In this document: positions 11,641 to 22,762 of the stretch, in pieces
Numbering within the stretch: the stretch's first letter is position 1
How the letters are laid out: each line of letters starts with the position of its first letter
NCBI RefSeq assembly: GCF_018294505.1
Contig: NC_057802.1
Coordinates: 551,718,202-551,782,201, forward strand
DNA length: 64,000 nt
Origin: Triticum aestivum
Lineage: Eukaryota > Streptophyta > Magnoliopsida > Poales > Poaceae
Direction: 5' to 3'
Program-made: the position numbers and the translations under genes
Notes under the pieces: generated by a model
Databases searched by the model: none
The model's input: the letters and a program-made list of their open reading frames with translations, nothing else
Told to the model about the DNA's origin: nothing

Positions 11641-12042
11641 TGTCGCCATTTCGTGTGCGGACTGACCCTCCTTGAGTTGCTACGCCAACACGACAGGAGC
11701 AACCTACCACTTGGTTTTGCTCCTTGGTGAATCCCGACTATATTGATCTAAAAAGATACGTGCTGAACTACCCTCTCCGTCTCAGTTTTTTTATTTTTAG
11801 GCGTCTCGGTTTATAGGGCCTGCACGTAGTTCTAGGTCATCCATTTGACTAACTAAATATGAGTTACTATGTCACAAAAAGTATATCATTGGATTCTTAA
11901 GCGGATGTAGTTGTATTTAAAAGTCGAGGGCGGGGCTTTTCCTGCGTGGTAGGCGGGGCAGTTCCGCCTAGTCGGTTCGACAGAGACGCGAGAAGACGAG
12001 GGAGTAGGCTGCTGCAAACGTAGGGCTGTGTGATTTGACAGC

Positions 12043-12125
12043 GAGTTACTGCTGGACAGGTGGGGCCCCGTGATTTGACTTTCCATTATCATTTTAACTG
12101 CGGCGCTACGACCGGCGTGAGTCTC
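12043..12125. repeat. Dispersed repeat, partial copy 2
   Basis: Shares CCGTGATTTGAC and GCGGCGCTACGACCGG with the copy at 11431-11640. Only the middle of the repeat is present. Confidence 0.5.
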
Positions 12126-12512
12126 CCGATTCCTGACCACCTCCTACAGGTGCCTCTCCCAATGTTCCACCATGTAGTAAAGGCTGGCTCTTGCATGAGA
12201 GCCCACTTCTCCACTTTTTCCTTGCCTCTCTTTCCTCCACATATGCAAAAATGCCATGTAAAGTGCACTATTGTACTTACTTTTATTTGCTCCTACAGGT
12301 GCTTAAGCTTGCCACATAGGCATAAAGTCTGATGTGGCAAGTTAATCAAGAAGAGAGAGACTAGTTTGGTGACCCAAGGAAGAAACGGTGCTAAGCGCGT
12401 GTACCTAGGTGAAAAGACAATTTTGAGTCTATAGCTAATTAAATGAAGCAAACTTAGCAACACCATTTCATTGGAAGAGGTCACTCCTTGGCAAATGCAA
12501 TAAATACTAGTA

Positions 12513-12593
12513 CTCCCTGTGTCCCATAATATAAGAACATTTTTGGCACTACACTAGTGTCAAAAACGTTCTTATATTATGGGACGGAGGGAG
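12513..12593. mobile_element. Stowaway MITE, 81 bp, TA target duplication
   Basis: A near-perfect palindrome beginning CTCCCTGTGTCCCATAATAT and ending in the inverted copy with GGGACGGAGGGAG, centred on CACTAGTGT. It is flanked by TA on both sides (12511-12512 and 12594-12595). It belongs to the Tc1/Mariner-type Stowaway group, non-autonomous. A second copy of the same family is at 38882-38962. Confidence 0.93.
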
Positions 12594-12778
12594 TACGAAG
12601 AAAGAGATAGAGAGGAGTAAAAAATTACACTTATAGCCAACCTTATAGCCAACCTTGTTGTAGTATGAGTGACTAAGTGATGACTATGTATGACATGCCA
12701 ACATCAGATAGCCTAACGCACCGTGTTAAATCTCCAAGGGCGCGACCGCGCGAGCGACGCGGCGGTCGTGGTAGGCGT

Positions 12779-12954
12779 GACCATGATACGGGCTGCTGGC
12801 AGCCCTTGGATCTGAGATCAAACGGTCGCATGCTAAGTTGCTGAAAATTTGCAGAATAACCCTCCAGGATAGGATATTCACCCATAGGTCTAGAATCACG
12901 CCATGCAACCGTTCGATCTCAGGTCCAAGGGCTCTCGGAAGCCCGTATCATGGG
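12779..12954. repeat. Foldback element upstream of the exonuclease gene
   Basis: Two arms of about 52 bp, 12779-12831 and 12902-12954, are inverted copies of each other. The shared words are CCATGATACGGGCT, AGCCCTTGGA, TGAGATC and AACGGT. About 70 bp separate them, so a single strand could form a long hairpin. The right arm ends about 150 bp before the exonuclease start codon. It may be a MITE of a family I do not recognise; flanking duplications were not resolved. Confidence 0.75.
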
Positions 12955-13106
12955 AGAATGGAAAGCCACTACCCTGCCGTTCGCACCCTGGCAGTTCGCT
13001 CCTACTCATCCCCGCACATCCTTCAATACTACGGCGGTTCGCTCCTAGTCGTCCCGTCCATTCACATTACGGCAGTTCCACTAATCCTAACCCTCCTCCC
13101 AAATCC

Positions 13107-13826
13107 ATGGCGTCCCAAATCTCCACGATCGGCGGTGAGTACAAGGTTAGAACCATCACCGGCGATGAGTTCCACGTCATCTACACCCGTTCTTCCGCGA
13201 CGGTGAAAGGATGCCTTTCTCGCTTCAGACGCATGTTCGAAAACTCAGATGATGAGTGGGTCGCTGGGCTAGATGTTGAGTACACCACAGTCCTGGGACG
13301 AGAGAAGGATCTAAAGGACGAAGAGAGGAAGAAGCCCGCCGTGATCCAGGTTTGCGTACATAACGTTTGCTTGGTCTACCACATATGCCATGCTGACGTT
13401 GAGTGCCAGGATTTTAAGAACTTCCTCAAGGACAAAACAGTGAAATTTGTTATTGTAGACTTTAAGAACGACAAAGAAGTCCTGGGTCGGATAGGCCTCG
13501 TTGTAGGCAACCCCTTCGACCTCCAGAAGAATCGGCTGGTGCCCTCTCGTCAGCCTTCAATGCTGACCCTGGCAGGAGCCATGGTTCATCCTTCGTACCG
13601 TAAACTGGAGAAACCTCATTACACGTTTCATCGTCATGCATGGCAGCAGAATGTACTAGATATAGACCACATCCACTACGCTGCAATGGATGGCTACCTT
13701 TGTTTCAATGTCTACAAGGGTTGGATGAAGAGCAACAGCCAAGTGTGCGGTTCAAGCAAAGAAGTATCGGCCAAGAGGAAGAGGGACAAGGACGAAGTCG
13801 AGGACGTGGACGAGGACTCCGAGTAA
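13107..13826 (+). CDS. Intronless DEDDy 3'-5' exonuclease domain protein (WRN exonuclease-like)
   Basis: The predicted product has 239 residues. A ribonuclease H-like 3'-5' exonuclease fold spans about residues 25-210. Exo I is GLDVEYTT with Asp56 and Glu58. Exo II is around FVIVDFKNDKEVL, with Asp118 or Asp122. Exo III is HYAAMDGYLCF, with Tyr191 and Asp195. These fit the DEDDy class, which removes nucleotides from 3' ends of DNA or RNA. The C-terminus is short, lysine-rich (AKRKRDK) and then acidic, a likely nuclear signal and tail. The ATG at 13107 is chosen because conserved sequence starts soon after it; an in-frame extension upstream to 12903 runs through a foldback repeat. All catalytic positions are present, so activity is plausible. 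Small intronless genes of this type are numerous in grasses. The substrate is unknown. Confidence 0.8.
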   Translation: MASQISTIGGEYKVRTITGDEFHVIYTRSSATVKGCLSRFRRMFENSDDEWVAGLDVEYTTVLGREKDLKDEERKKPAVIQVCVHNVCLVYHICHADVECQDFKNFLKDKTVKFVIVDFKNDKEVLGRIGLVVGNPFDLQKNRLVPSRQPSMLTLAGAMVHPSYRKLEKPHYTFHRHAWQQNVLDIDHIHYAAMDGYLCFNVYKGWMKSNSQVCGSSKEVSAKRKRDKDEVEDVDEDSE

Positions 13827-13859
13827 GGTGGCAGTGTCGTTGCTCATGGTGGTTCTAAA

Positions 13860-14436
13860 CTTCTAATGCAGTGTCTACCGGATTAGTTGCATAGTTTAAT
13901 TTCAGGTGTGCTTAGTTTAATTTGAGGGGTGTGTTGTGCTGAGCCCCCAGCAGAACTATGTTATGTTTCTTCTCGTTACTTTAACTCTTTAGTATGTACA
14001 TACTACTAGTATTTCTTTAATAGAATTTAGCACCCCAATTAAGCACGTACTAGCTTTTTTAATAGTACTATATGCATAATTTGGCGACGAGCGCTCTCTA
14101 TATGTACCACCTTTTTTTTAATTTCAATTTTTGCTCCATGGCGCAATCCATCGATAGTACTACTGTACAAAAGTATACATTTTTTAAAAGGCTAGAGTAC
14201 TGTTCATCACATATATAGCCAGTTAAATTCTCAATCTAGAACGACGTGCATGCCATGTAGTAAACCGATACGAAGGAAGTATAGTAAAAATGAGGTGATT
14301 TTACCGAGCGATCGGCGGGGGAGCATGGCCTGTTATGCGGTCCCACGTGTCATGATGTACCAAGGCGATGCGCGTGTCCCTCTTGAGGCAGAAGCAATAC
14401 TACGTGGTTTGAGATGATGGCGAACCGAAGTGTGAA
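13860..14436. other. 3' flank of the exonuclease gene, nothing else seen
   Basis: AT-rich sequence. The first 150 bp are probably the 3' untranslated region. No further gene or terminal repeat was recognised. Confidence 0.4.
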
Positions 14437-14610
14437 ATAATGGTTGCTTCGTCCGTCTGGGAAGGTGCGGCATTGTGATTTGACGTCTCATTGCTCATTA
14501 CTACTACTGGGCCGGTACGAGTGGGGTGCGTCCCCCTGCTGTTCTGCACTGTTATTTGGTGCTTAACACATCGACCCGGTTGCTATATGTCCCACATGTC
14601 GGCGACAGGA
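14437..14610. repeat. Dispersed repeat with TGGTTGCTTCGTCCGTC, copy 3
   Basis: Same orientation and same landmarks as the copy at 11431-11640 (TTGCTTCGTCCGTC, TGTGATTTGAC, CCCACATGTCGGC). Downstream, a short unit with ACAGAATTCATGAAAGGGAG is doubled at 14615 and 14653. Confidence 0.55.
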
Positions 14611-14619
14611 AGTACAGAA

Positions 14620-15214
14620 TTCATGAAAGGGAGCGTCGACGGAGGAGTATACTACAGAATTCATGAAAGGGAGCGACTTAGTTTTGGAAAAATCTGTTTT
14701 TACGGAGTACGTACCCACTAGGGTTTATAGGGCTCATCTAAAAAACATTCGTTTTTCCATTTGATAAGTCTCAATTCTACTATACTAGTAGTAGTACCAT
14801 TACATGTTGGATTTCGAGGTGCATTAGATCACCCGACGCAAGCAGTGTCAAGAGGAAACTAACCAATGCATGTACAAGTTCATGGAAATTTAGTGGTCAT
14901 TCATGCATTCGTTCTAATTAATGCCTCGGTAAACATAACTTCTTAAGAAAAACGAGCGTACTAATTACTTGTGCAAACTACGAAATTAATTCGACCACTC
15001 GCCGTCTACCTTGGTTGGAGAGATTTTGAAATTGAGCCATAAACTGGAAAGGAGGGAGTAGTAACTTTTGTCTCGATTACTATTTGTGGCCTTGTATAGA
15101 TGCAAAATGTATTTTTTTTTATAGTGGCCTTGTATAAGTAAATGGAGGGAGTACTAACCAAAGTATGTAGTAGGGACGAGGAGTAAACGGAGGGAGTAGT
15201 AAAATTTTCTCCTC
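14620..15214. other. Intergenic with isolated GGAGGGAGTA words
   Basis: Several lone copies of the Stowaway-type right edge GGAGGGAGTA occur near 15052, 15146 and 15192 without matching left ends. They suggest decayed or nested MITEs. No gene. Confidence 0.4.
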
Positions 15215-15385
15215 ATGCTGCGAGCCACCGCGCGCGTGGGCGAGGGAGCGGGCGTAAAGGCGTACAGTAGTAGTACTACTACTACTACTCATAAGCAAGC
15301 TTCACCTCATCCTGCGAGCCACCGCGCTCGTGGGCGGGGGAGACAGCGTACTAAGCAAGCTTCTCCTCGTTCTGCGAGTTGACGG
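15215..15385. repeat. Tandem repeat, about 95-bp period
   Basis: CTGCGAGCCACCGCGC-CGTGGGCG recurs at about 15217 and 15312, and TAAGCAAGCTTC-CCTC recurs at about 15292 and 15353. This is a short tandem array with a (TAC)n-like insert at 15265-15290. Confidence 0.55.
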
Positions 15386-15982
15386 GACACATCAAAAGTA
15401 CTCCAGTGTATAGAGCCTTGCCTCTAAGGTAGGCCCCACATGGTTTGCCTCTTTTTTTAATTTAACATAACGCGTCAAGTCGCAATTTTTTTGTTCACCC
15501 GTGGTAGACGATCCTCCCTCCACCAAGTGGACAACCAGTACACGTGCCAAATTACCACATGGGCTGCCTTTTTCGTACAGAAATGAGCTCCACCGTGTAC
15601 CCGCGTGGGTGTGGTTGGGAAAGAGATGGGAGTACGTGCACCGTGCATGCACCTCTTCTCTTCGTGCACGTCCCCCACCTACGTGGGTGTGTGTGAGAGA
15701 GATACAAACCTAGACATAATGTGTCGTCCATCCCCATGCCTCCGCCCAGTCCGACCACCAGTCACCACCACGCCCCACTCCTCCTCACCTTATCTCTCAT
15801 CTTTCTCCCTCCATTTTTATATACAAGGGGCCACTATCAAAATTACAATTTGCAGATATACAAGGCCACTAACACTAATCGATGCAATATTAATGGTGTT
15901 TGCCTCGTGGTACTAGCAAAGGAGGACATTAATTATCCCTTGCATGCATGCGGGAGTTTGTAAAAAAATGCATCTTGATGTT

Positions 15983-16009
15983 CCGTGCAATGCACGGGCA
16001 TCTTGCTAG
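15983..16009 (+). mobile_element. Helitron 3' terminus
   Basis: A 15-nt palindrome, CCGTGCAATGCACGG (15983-15997), is followed 8 nt later by CTAG and a host T (16006-16010). Helitrons end in CTRR, insert before T, and carry a GC-rich hairpin about 10 nt from the 3' end, so all three marks are present. The 5' TC end was not found, so the element length is unknown. Confidence 0.72.
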
Positions 16010-16029
16010 TCCATGAAAACAACACATGG

Positions 16030-17690
16030 CAAACTTCCACGGCGAACGAGGGATTTGAATCTGTTGGGAGGGGCTGTTTGGATCTTGCCCGGGGTAGCCA
16101 AAATATTGGCGACCCTTTTGTCCACCGGTGCCTTTGCCACCGATGAACGAGGAATGGCTCGGGGGCTCATGCTGTCATGCATCCTCTAACGCGCACGTTG
16201 GAGACGAGCTCGCACGAGCTGTGTTTTTTTGTCCCACAACGCCGCCCGAGCCGCCCGCAGACCGACCGGCAACCCGCAAATTACGCCATCCAACCGTAGC
16301 CGCACACATTATGACAGCAACTCAACCAACCGGACGAAATTCACGCAAACACGTAGACAAACTGATATTTCATATAAACAACGACGGAAATCATATAAAA
16401 TACCGGATTTTCATACAAACATGACGGATTTCATTACATTCAAATGAACTACGCGGTGCTAGTTCTGGACAGCACAGGTATATAATACCTGGCCTAAATG
16501 GTCGCCCGCCGATCGATTTGTGTTCCTCATGTCCGGCAGCACGATCATTGGACTGCCGGGAGCCCCTGAGGTATATGCTTCAACGCAAAGGATGGCTCGC
16601 TTCCCCACTGCCCAACTGATATCATTGGCTGGTGCCGAAGATGATGGTGGCCGGCACCGGTTCGAGTTCATCACCGGCCACTACTTCGCCATGGTCGGCA
16701 CCGGCTCGAGTTCATCCTAACATTCCCCTCTTCCGTGGAGCCCATGCGGGGTCGACGAAGGTCCTCGCAACAAAAGGATCCGGCAAGACACCTGCTGTGT
16801 ATGCCGGCGTCGCCTCCGCGGTGGCCTTCATGGGACCCAAGCGGCGGCGGCCTCCCGTGTTCTACTTCTCCTTGATGATGGCGGCGGACGCGGAGGCGTT
16901 GGCCACCGACTCATCGCTCTCCGCGCACCCGGCTTATGTCGCTGCTTGCATGGCGCGGCCGTCGCCATGGGAGTCTCGGCCACAGAAACGGGAGACGCGG
17001 TATGAGGCAGCGGCGTGGACGGCAGCAACGACGCCCGTGCGCCGCTCCTCCTCGAGCTGGCCTGGAGCGGCGAGTTGCTGAACCGCGCGTCGGCTTGGGG
17101 CGGCAACTGGCTCCGTCGGGCGAGGGGAGGGAGGTGGATCAGCGAGCTGCATAGCTTGTATCCGGCGGGCTACCCAGCCGGCTTGGATGCAGAATAACTA
17201 CTCTTCGTAAGCCATTGTAAGAGTGGACAAAATGGTGGAGGAGATAGGGGAGCGGCGGAGGTGTGCGATTCTTGGCCGGCGTTTGGCCTCGTTTAAATAG
17301 GAGATTAAATAGACGGCGGACGGGAGGAGCTCGGCCGGCGTTGCGTTTAACGCCAGCCCGGTCATGAACGGACATGTGTCATGAGTGGGTTTCTCGGCTT
17401 CCACACGGGCGGGTTTCATGGAGGCGTTTGAATACGGCACGGAGGCGTGTTCAGCCGAGCGTGCCGCGAGTGGTGCCCTCGACTCTGACCTAGGACACTG
17501 CACCGTTCTTCCACTGACGTGTGGGCTCTTTGGGTGCATGGCCTGCATGTCAGTGACCCAACGCAGGCAGCGCACAGCAGAGGAACCTTTGGTGGGCCAG
17601 GGCGGTCAGAAGCGGGCATTTCATAAACCGATGATTGTTCATTGAGTGTGACGTCATCTTTTTCATGTAGATAAGCCTACTATGTTGATA
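16030..17690. mobile_element. GC-rich, probably transposon-derived segment
   Basis: The GC content jumps relative to the flanks between about 16600 and 17600. On the minus strand there are broken alanine- and proline-rich frames, and the AT-rich tail at 16290-16450 follows. The segment resembles decayed cargo of a DNA transposon, but no terminal repeats or transposase words were found, so the class is open. Confidence 0.3.
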
Positions 17691-17789
17691 GCCCGTTCGA
17701 TACGTTGTGATTCATAAAGACCGCTGCAAACATCAATGTTCTGCTTATCACAGATAAGATTGATTAATACCCGTAACAATCCATGTCCT

Positions 17790-18050
17790 TAACAAAGGGC
17801 GCATGCACGTATAGGTTGAGCGTGTGTCTTGCGTCATGTGTTGTGTGCATGCAGGCGTGCGAGTGTTGCGTGCGTGCAAGGGTACGTTTCAGTGTTGCAT
17901 GCATGGGTGCGTACGTGTGTGTGTTCGTGAGTACATGTGTACGTGTCAGTGTTGCACGCCAGCATGCGTGCGTCTGTACGTGTCAGTGTTGCAAGCCTAC
18001 ATGCGTGCGTGTCTTGCGTGCGTGCATGTGTACGTGCGGGGTGAGGCTAC
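17790..18050. repeat. GT/GC-rich alternating purine-pyrimidine tract
   Basis: Dense GTGCGTGCGTGC and TACGTGT words, with the unit TGTACGTGTCAGTGTTGCA doubled around 17938 and 17973. Such alternating tracts can adopt Z-DNA. Open frames here (Cys/Val-rich) reflect composition only. Confidence 0.55.
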
Positions 18051-18261
18051 ACATCAGTCGACTGACTTTTTCATCTCTGGTCATTAGATTTTCCAGCCGT
18101 TGGATAATCAAGGGCCTCCAGTTTATCATCAAACTCCACCCCCCCTGAGCCGCCAGCCACCACCGGCCGAACCGCCAGCCCCCGCCGCCCGCGGCCGGCC
18201 CGCCCTCCCCGAAACCACTCCCCACCGCCGGTCCGCCGCCGCACCGGCCATCCCTCTAGCC

Positions 18262-18752
18262 NNNNNNNNNNNNNNNNNNNNNNNNNNNNNNNNNNNNNNN
18301 NNNNNNNNNNNNNNNNNNNNNNNNNNNNNNNNNNNNNNNNNNNNNNNNNNNNNNNNNNNNNNNNNNNNNNNNNNNNNNNNNNNNNNNNNNNNNNNNNNNN
18401 NNNNNNNNNNNNNNNNNNNNNNNNNNNNNNNNNNNNNNNNNNNNNNNNNNNNNNNNNNNNNNNNNNNNNNNNNNNNNNNNNNNNNNNNNNNNNNNNNNNN
18501 NNNNNNNNNNNNNNNNNNNNNNNNNNNNNNNNNNNNNNNNNNNNNNNNNNNNNNNNNNNNNNNNNNNNNNNNNNNNNNNNNNNNNNNNNNNNNNNNNNNN
18601 NNNNNNNNNNNNNNNNNNNNNNNNNNNNNNNNNNNNNNNNNNNNNNNNNNNNNNNNNNNNNNNNNNNNNNNNNNNNNNNNNNNNNNNNNNNNNNNNNNNN
18701 NNNNNNNNNNNNNNNNNNNNNNNNNNNNNNNNNNNNNNNNNNNNNNNNNNNN
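18262..18752. other. Assembly gap (491 N)
   Basis: A run of N. The left edge is very GC-rich and proline-codon-like, which often stops assembly. Open frames through it are artefacts. Confidence 0.99.
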
Positions 18753-19130
18753 TCCTTCATATACGCGCTGACGGGTGGGCCCTATGGTAATGTGCGCTGC
18801 TGAATGTGGACCGTTTGACTGGTCAATTGATCGTGTTATCAACAAATTACGGAGCTGTATGGTGAGCCAGTGACCGTATGATCACCCTAAAATGTACTCC
18901 TATTTTATTAACACAGTACAGACTCAAACTACCATTTCTTTCTTTCATATACGGGCTGACAGGTGGGCCCCATGGTTACGCGCCCCGATGGTGCAACACT
19001 GGTTGCGCCGCGTGGAACGTTTGACTGGTCAATTGATTGTGTCATCAACAAAATACGGAGTTGTACGGGTGAGCCAGTGACCGTATAATCATGATATGTA
19101 TTTGTTTAACACGGTACAGACGCAAGGGCT
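18753..19130. repeat. Two tandem copies of a 190-bp unit
   Basis: CATATACG-GCTGAC-GGTGGGCCC, then CGTTTGACTGGTCAATTGAT, then ATCAACAAA-TACGGAG and GTGAGCCAGTGACCGTAT occur at 18759-18890 and again at 18946-19090. Broken pieces with ATCAACAAAATA-GGAG recur at about 19482 and 19531. The left copy is cut by the gap, so the array may have been longer. Confidence 0.65.
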
Positions 19131-19388
19131 CATATATACGCGCAAGCACTCACCGCTATAAGCGCACACACGCGAACCCTACCCCTATGAGCACCTTCGA
19201 GAGAGTGGGCCAGCATATATGATCTTGAGATTTTACGAAGTCACCATAGGTGCCTTGTAGTCGAGTGGAACGTACATCGCCGGAAAATACTGAAATTAAC
19301 ACAAGATAAATGCGAGCACCGGGACTTTAACCTTGCTGGGCTCGAGAAACCACTGTCCTCTAACCATCCAACCACATGTTGGTTAGCA
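19108..19388 (-). mobile_element. Au-type SINE
   Basis: On the minus strand it starts with a tRNA-like head with A box TGGTTGGATGG and a B box-like GGTTAAAGTCC (19388 to about 19305). The body continues through ATTTTCCGGCGATG and ends with CTTGCGTCTGTACCGTGTT. This layout matches the Au SINE family of Triticeae. RNA polymerase III boxes are decayed. It sits inside a tandem repeat region. Confidence 0.75.
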
Positions 19389-19569
19389 CGACAAAATGTA
19401 TGTGGTGACCGTGATGAGCTTATTCTGAAGTCCAGTGACCATATCGTGCTTTCGCTTCAAATACAATGACCGTAAGTGTCGTCAACAAAATACGGAGCAC
19501 GCATCAAATGCAAAGTCCGTCAGTGTCATCAACAAAATATGGAGACGTATCGTGAGCTAGATACCGTTG

Positions 19570-20000
19570 TACTATTGTATATGCTTATTTTCTTAGTGGC
19601 CGATTGCGTGTGTGGTGTGGTGGGCACATCATTTCTAGTTGTGGTGGGTCAACATGAAGACACATGGGTCGGTTCCATCCTGCGCCACATATAGGTTGGA
19701 CCGAGGCGTGTTATACAAAGACCCTTGTGGAGGACTCGGCGTACAACACGAAGCTACCAGAGTCGCGGAGGACTCTATCCCCACTGGTGATAAGCCGACT
19801 ATATATGATTTGTAACCCTAGGCCCTTAGTATGTTATACAAGCTTGGGGGCTAGTTCGTCGATAGTATACACACACGCACAATGCCTGGTATTCACGTGT
19901 ACTTTGTACACACCCCTATCACTAATATACAGTACCAGGAGTAGGCTCTTTCTTCAACTGCAAGGGTCCGATCCGAACTAGGATAAAACTTTGCCTCATA
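19570..20000. mobile_element. Possible LTR retrotransposon fragment
   Basis: The stretch around 19690-19860 (GGAGGACTCTATCCCC, TTGTAACCCTAGGCCC, a TATATA word and a CTTGGGGGCTAG) resembles the R-region part of Triticeae gypsy LTRs. No TG/CA ends, primer site or coding region is visible, so this is weak. Confidence 0.28.
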
Positions 20001-21120
20001 TTACCATCCAGCCTAACAGCCAGGGGTATCCTACCGAATGATATGATGAAATCATATCCGCCAACTACTAAGAGAGAGGTGTGTCGGGGGGGCAATGTGT
20101 GCGAGAGAGGCCAAAAGATAATGTGCGTGCGGGAGACACGTAGGCACATATATGTGCGTATAGAGGGCTAGTAGAGATCGTGCATGTGTATATATGCATG
20201 TGAGAGAAATAGTGTTTTCCAACTGAGATTAGTGAAAAGAGTGGTACATAGTAGTCAGAAAGAGAGAGAGAAACAGAGAGAGCATGTGCGTGAGACACCC
20301 CGACACCCTGAGAGAGATTGTGAGCATGTGTGAAAGAGAAATGCCGATGCATATAAAGTGTGTGCACTTATGCGTTAGATAGAGAGATATATAACACGTT
20401 TGTGAGAACGGGGCGAGGCATAGTGCATCTACGTGTAAAAGGCGGTTCTACGCATTAAATTAAAATATAAATGGCATTATTATTTTTGGATGAGATCATG
20501 AATTTTGCAAATTGCGTATGGACGAAAATCGGTCTATCAGACACCCATACTCTATTGAATTCTAGCATGTGCATGTGTTTATTTCATATTATCGATCCAT
20601 AGAGTGAGAGTGGTTTGAAATACAGGCAATGGATGCTTTTGCAATTCATATATAAACATTAATTAGTGCACTCCATGTTGTTAGTGTGAAGCACTTTATA
20701 CATTTGTCACTTGCATGGATACATTCCAAATTGCTAGCTAGGAAATAGAATACATGTCGAATTCAACATAAAGGGGGTTTCGAAGATTCGAATTCATAGG
20801 AAGTGCATTCATCTATTTGAACCCGAGATAATGGCATTTGTAAGTCAGATGTGAAAGGGGTCATCAATCTTTGTTGTGAGTTTGAACATGCTATATATAT
20901 TCATACGCATATCTAACTTTTTTTTGCAACCAAGGAGATTATATCTGGAACCATGCATGAACTGAGGTAAGTTGCATATTTTTTAATATATACTCATGTA
21001 CAATGTATATTCAAATGTACCCCCTCCATTCCAAAATAATCGTAGCTTTAGGATTTTCAAGAGTAAAGATTTTTGAAGTTTGACAAATCCTGAAAGTTCA
21101 ATTCAAGAGAACCGAAAACG
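20000..21120. other. Intergenic, AT-rich, with GA-rich patches
   Basis: A GAGAGA-rich stretch lies at 20240-20400, and a lone MITE-like edge, CCCCTCCATTCCAAAATAAT, at about 21021. No coding sequence is supported. Confidence 0.4.
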
Positions 21121-21261
21121 TTAATGCTTCTGCTCCCAAATATTGAACGAAGCGCCAAATAGGCCTCTGGTCACCCGAAACCGCGCGAGACTAATGTTTT
21201 GGTGGTAGGAAATTACTCTCCTGACTCTGGCCCGTGTAGCCTATCGGCCCGATGTCCAAAG

Positions 21262-21555
21262 GTCTAAACCGGGGTAGGTTTGTAACTTCACCAAGACGCC
21301 AGTCTCAACCGCCTCCGAGAAGCATTCATACGCCGTGGGCGCCTACCCATGCGCTCGACCGAACTCTATCCCGCCCACATTTGGGACACCTGACATGACT
21401 GTCCTACCCCCAACCCGCAATATGTCTGAAATTTTAGATGGGGGCAAAGTTTGTAACTTTCCCCGAATTTCAAACAAGCGCATCTCAAACCGAAACATTG
21501 TTCCCCCTTAGTTCCCCGCCTCCCTCTGTTCCCCATTCATACTCCGTGGGCGCGA
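21262..21555 (+). promoter_or_regulatory. Duplicated promoter segment of the following gene
   Basis: GGTTTGTAACTT-C, then a CATTCATAC-CCGTGGGCGC end, appears at 21267-21340 and again at 21452-21555, about 200 bp apart. Both copies lie upstream of the ATG at 21928, so the likely promoter or 5' leader has been tandemly duplicated. Confidence 0.5.
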
Positions 21556-22239
21556 AAACGCCCTCTCCACCAGCCGCGAAACCCCAGCCTCCTTCGTCCT
21601 CCACCCCATAGCGGCCAATCCACCGCCGCCCTCCTCCATCACGCCGGAGCCGGTACCCCGACGTCGTCGTCCAACGCAACCGCAACCGCAACGCCCTCAA
21701 GGACTTAGCAGCTGAAGCCGAGGCAGAGCTGCCTCCACAACACCGACGCCGACGTGCGCCGTACCAGAACCACTCCGACCACGCCGTCCTGCGCCTCACT
21801 GCTACGGCTCCACTGTCGCAACCGTCCACCGCACCGGAGCTGTTCCCACTATACCGTCGTTCGCCGCCTCGGATCTACTTCCCCGCCGCCAACAGACGGC
21901 CACCGCACCACACTCAACAACTTGGCCATGGGTTCGTCCAAGGCTGCACCATCCTCCACAACTTCTGGTTTCCGGCGAACAACAAGAAGATCGTCGGAAA
22001 AACAGAAGGAGGACACAGCACCGCCAGCAGAAAGAGGTACTCCTCTTCCCTTATTCGTCCAAATCTTATGTCTCCGCTCACACCGTATTCATCCCACGAA
22101 AGAAACTAGTTGAGCGCTTCTTACTGCATCTTCTTCATGATACTAAATGCACAAGGTTTCCTCCCTTTTACTATTTCACCTTTGCTAGAGGTCAGTAGCC
22201 CGCCTGGATTTCAATTCAGGGTCAGTCGAACCGCAATTA

Positions 22240-22520
22240 AAAGAAGCAGCACCCGCTTAGGCGCGCGGAGCACCTAGTCCGCCTGTTCCCCGGGGAAGCG
22301 GCGCATCGGTGTCTATCATAGGGGTGTGGGGCGCAGGAGCTGCTTGCGCCCGATCTGGAGGTCGGCGGGGCTTGAATGGATGGCCGGGGGGGCGGTGCCA
22401 AGCACGGCGGTGCGGTGAGGTCGAGGGGAGGGCGCGGGCAGGGGAGGAATACTGGGCCGGTGGCCGCTGGCGTTTCGAGGAAGATCGTCAACACTGACTG
22501 GCTGGAGGTAGATGAAGGCG
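22240..22520. other. GC-rich insert in intron 1
   Basis: A sharp GC-rich block (GGCGG and CGGCG rich) lies between exon 1 and the first module. It resembles a foreign 5'-gene fragment or promoter, but no frame or family was recognised. Confidence 0.3.
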
Positions 22521-22762
22521 ATCTGCCCGTTCTTTGTACATCGGACGATGCAGAAAAAATGGACTGACCTATTTGCTTTCAGTCGACTGTTATTTTCATA
22601 GAATCCTGTAGTAATTTAGTGTGCCATGCATGTTGTAGAGCTATCATATGTCTCCCGTCATTTATTTCTCACCGACCTGCTATCTGCTACCTTTACACTG
22701 TACTAATTGTGCACACACTTCACCCATACTCACACTATTGTTTTTATGCATGGGTATTTCAG

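Noticed and set aside
17824..18148. Cys/Val-rich small proteins in the GT-rich tract
   Set aside because: Composition of alternating GTGCGT repeats; all frames look alike and none has a domain.
18071..18845. Long frames crossing the second N run
   Set aside because: Same artefact; the flanks are GC-rich and without domains.
19300..19388. tRNA gene suggested by A and B box-like words
   Set aside because: It is the tRNA-related head of an Au SINE; no cloverleaf pairs and the box words are decayed.
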